A stretch of 7,394 nucleotides of DNA, taken from CAZLMF01 sp964560565. Its GTDB lineage: Bacteria > Bacillota > Clostridia > Oscillospirales > Ruminococcaceae. The stretch covers positions 1 to 7,394 of the forward strand of contig CAZLMF010000076.1 in the NCBI GenBank assembly GCA_964560565.1. Direction: 5' to 3'. This document shows positions 5,848 to 7,394 of the stretch, in pieces. A model generated the notes under the pieces. The model saw only the letters and a program-made list of their open reading frames with translations, ran no database searches and was not told where the DNA came from. Position 1 is the first letter of the stretch. Every line of letters starts with the position of its first letter. A program made the position numbers and the translations under genes.

Positions 5848-7380
5848 ATGGTGGAAAGAAAAAAGAGCTTTTATGCCGTCGTATTAAGCGTCACAACGGC
5901 ATTTTTGCTTCTGCTGATTGCGTCACGCTGCTCGCCGCTTTACCCTATAAACGATTGGGTTGATGTCAATGCCTTCTTTACAATGGGCAAGGGCATGGTA
6001 AACGGCAGGGTGCCTTATCGGGATTTATTTGAGCAAAAAGGGCCGCTATTATACCTTTTGCATGGTGCTTCATATTTGATTTCTAACCGAACTTTTATTG
6101 GGATTTACCTTGTAGAGGTTGTGTCCTTCTCTACTTTCTTGTATACGAGCTATAAAACCGTGACGCTGTTTACAGACAGTAAGAAGGCATTGCTTGCAAT
6201 TCCACTTTTAGGGATTGGGATACTTAATGCCCCTGCAATCTCTCTTGGGGACAGCGCAGAGGAGCTTACACTGCCCTTATTTGCAATGGGGCTTTATATT
6301 TTACTGCGCTACTTTAAGCGAGGCTACCCTAAGGCGATACCTATGGGGGCTGCAACTTTGGCAGGAGTGCTTGCAGGGTGTACCATGTGGATAAAGTATT
6401 CACTGCTGGGCTTTTGGTTTGGCTGGATGTTTATGCTTTTCGTTGCAATGCTCTATCGCAAGCATGTTAAGGAAGCGTTTGGCGCTTGCTTTGTATTTTT
6501 AGGTGGAATGCTCCTTGCCTCTATGCCGTGGATAATATATTTTGGGGTAAATAATGCCCTATATGAAATGGTGGATGTATATTTTCTAATCAATGCAAAA
6601 TATTATCCGAGCGAGTTTTCTTTTGAACTACGAATACCTGTGGCGATATGGTATTTTCTAAAGCATAGCTTGATAAATGCGTCCTTTGCGATATTTACAG
6701 GTGTGGGTATTTATCAGCTAATGAAAGGGAAAATGCAAATTGGCAGGATGGGTGGACTTACAATACTTGCGTGCATGGGGTTTTTAGCGCTTGGAGTATT
6801 TGGCGGTGGCAGGGAGTATATTTACTACTACTTTATATTTGCGCCCTTTGCGGTGCTTGGAATGCCCTGTATATGTGAGCTAAAGCTCATAGATAGACTG
6901 CGAGAAAAGGTGAAAGCTAAAATCAAAAGCAAATGGCTAAGACTTGGGGCGATGGCGGCGGCAGCTTTTGTGATAACTCTTGCGGTAAACGTGAACACAT
7001 ACACTTTTTTAGGCACAAAGCGAGAGTCAATGGCGCAGTATACATTTGCGGAGGTAATAGGGCAAACTCCCAATGCGACACTGCTAAACTATGGATACCT
7101 TGACTATGGATTTTACACTACAACGGGGATTGTGCCAAATGTCCGCTACTTTGAAAATCAGAACATACCCTATGAGGCTTATCCAAACATAATGGACGGG
7201 CAAAACGGCTATTTGCGTGAGAAAGCAGTTGACTATGTGGTGATAAGAATACTCTATGGCGAGGATGCTTATAAAGCGGCTGATGAGGTCTTATACGAGA
7301 ACTACGAGCTTATAATGCGGCAAAAGCAGCACTACCGCTTTAATGACTATGAATTTTTACTTTTCCAGGTTAGAAAATAA
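5848..7380 (+). CDS. GT-C-type polytopic membrane glycosyltransferase (PMT/ArnT-like)
   Basis: This 510-residue integral membrane protein has about ten hydrophobic segments. The first is at residues 8-26, with others near 65-80, 83-100, 115-130, 140-155, 165-200, 212-234, 265-290, 303-320, 326-342 and 367-383. A soluble C-terminal part runs from about 388. The first outside loop carries acidic residues D36 and D39 (INDWVDVNAFF), followed by GRVPYRDLFEQKGPLLYLLH (53-72), the pattern of GT-C enzymes that use a lipid-phosphate sugar donor. A second conserved-looking spot is GDSAEEL (134-140). Such enzymes add sugars to proteins, lipids or wall polymers on the outer face of the membrane; acceptor and donor are unknown here. 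The gene is alone on its strand after a terminator, and no convincing promoter of its own was found, so partial read-through is plausible. The window ends 14 bases after its stop. Confidence 0.82.
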   Translation: MVERKKSFYAVVLSVTTAFLLLLIASRCSPLYPINDWVDVNAFFTMGKGMVNGRVPYRDLFEQKGPLLYLLHGASYLISNRTFIGIYLVEVVSFSTFLYTSYKTVTLFTDSKKALLAIPLLGIGILNAPAISLGDSAEELTLPLFAMGLYILLRYFKRGYPKAIPMGAATLAGVLAGCTMWIKYSLLGFWFGWMFMLFVAMLYRKHVKEAFGACFVFLGGMLLASMPWIIYFGVNNALYEMVDVYFLINAKYYPSEFSFELRIPVAIWYFLKHSLINASFAIFTGVGIYQLMKGKMQIGRMGGLTILACMGFLALGVFGGGREYIYYYFIFAPFAVLGMPCICELKLIDRLREKVKAKIKSKWLRLGAMAAAAFVITLAVNVNTYTFLGTKRESMAQYTFAEVIGQTPNATLLNYGYLDYGFYTTTGIVPNVRYFENQNIPYEAYPNIMDGQNGYLREKAVDYVVIRILYGEDAYKAADEVLYENYELIMRQKQHYRFNDYEFLLFQVRK

Positions 7381-7394
7381 CAAAAAACAGAAGC

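Noticed and set aside
5842..5850. TTG start at 5842 for the glycosyltransferase
   Set aside because: The AGGAGG site ends only one base before it, whereas the ATG at 5848 has ideal spacing.

Overview
The window looks like a chromosomal piece from a strictly anaerobic, moderate-GC Gram-positive bacterium, most likely a gut or rumen Clostridia member. This is inferred from the strong AGGAGG-type ribosome binding sites, SigA-like promoters, tightly packed operons and a complete ferredoxin-linked 2-oxoacid oxidoreductase locus. An internal run of exactly 100 N points to a draft or metagenome-assembled scaffold. No tRNA, rRNA, CRISPR array, insertion sequence or prophage gene was seen.

Layout. 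(1) Positions 1-805, minus strand: the N-terminal membrane half of an ABC exporter, cut by the left edge. (2) 806-1025: a divergent promoter region. (3) 1026-2600, plus strand: three overlapping genes, namely a degenerate minimal-nucleotidyltransferase (MNT)-like protein, a HEPN-domain protein and an alpha/beta-hydrolase esterase. They are followed by a perfect 28-base palindrome that probably acts as a terminator. (4) 2803-5761, plus strand: a P-loop ATPase followed by the delta (2x[4Fe-4S] ferredoxin), alpha, beta and gamma subunits of a 2-oxoacid:ferredoxin oxidoreductase of the VOR/KOR type. The start of the alpha subunit is lost in the N gap. A hairpin terminator closes the operon. (5) 5848-7380, plus strand: a polytopic GT-C-type membrane glycosyltransferase.

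How the genes work together. The four oxidoreductase subunits should form one enzyme that oxidatively decarboxylates a 2-oxoacid to the acyl-CoA and passes electrons to ferredoxin. The leading P-loop ATPase is co-transcribed and may be an accessory factor, but its role is unknown. The HEPN/MNT-like pair resembles the gene pairs of HEPN-MNT toxin-antitoxin modules. Here the nucleotidyltransferase partner has lost its catalytic motif, and an esterase is translationally coupled to the pair. This three-gene unit and the ATPase heading the oxidoreductase operon are the least explained parts of the window.
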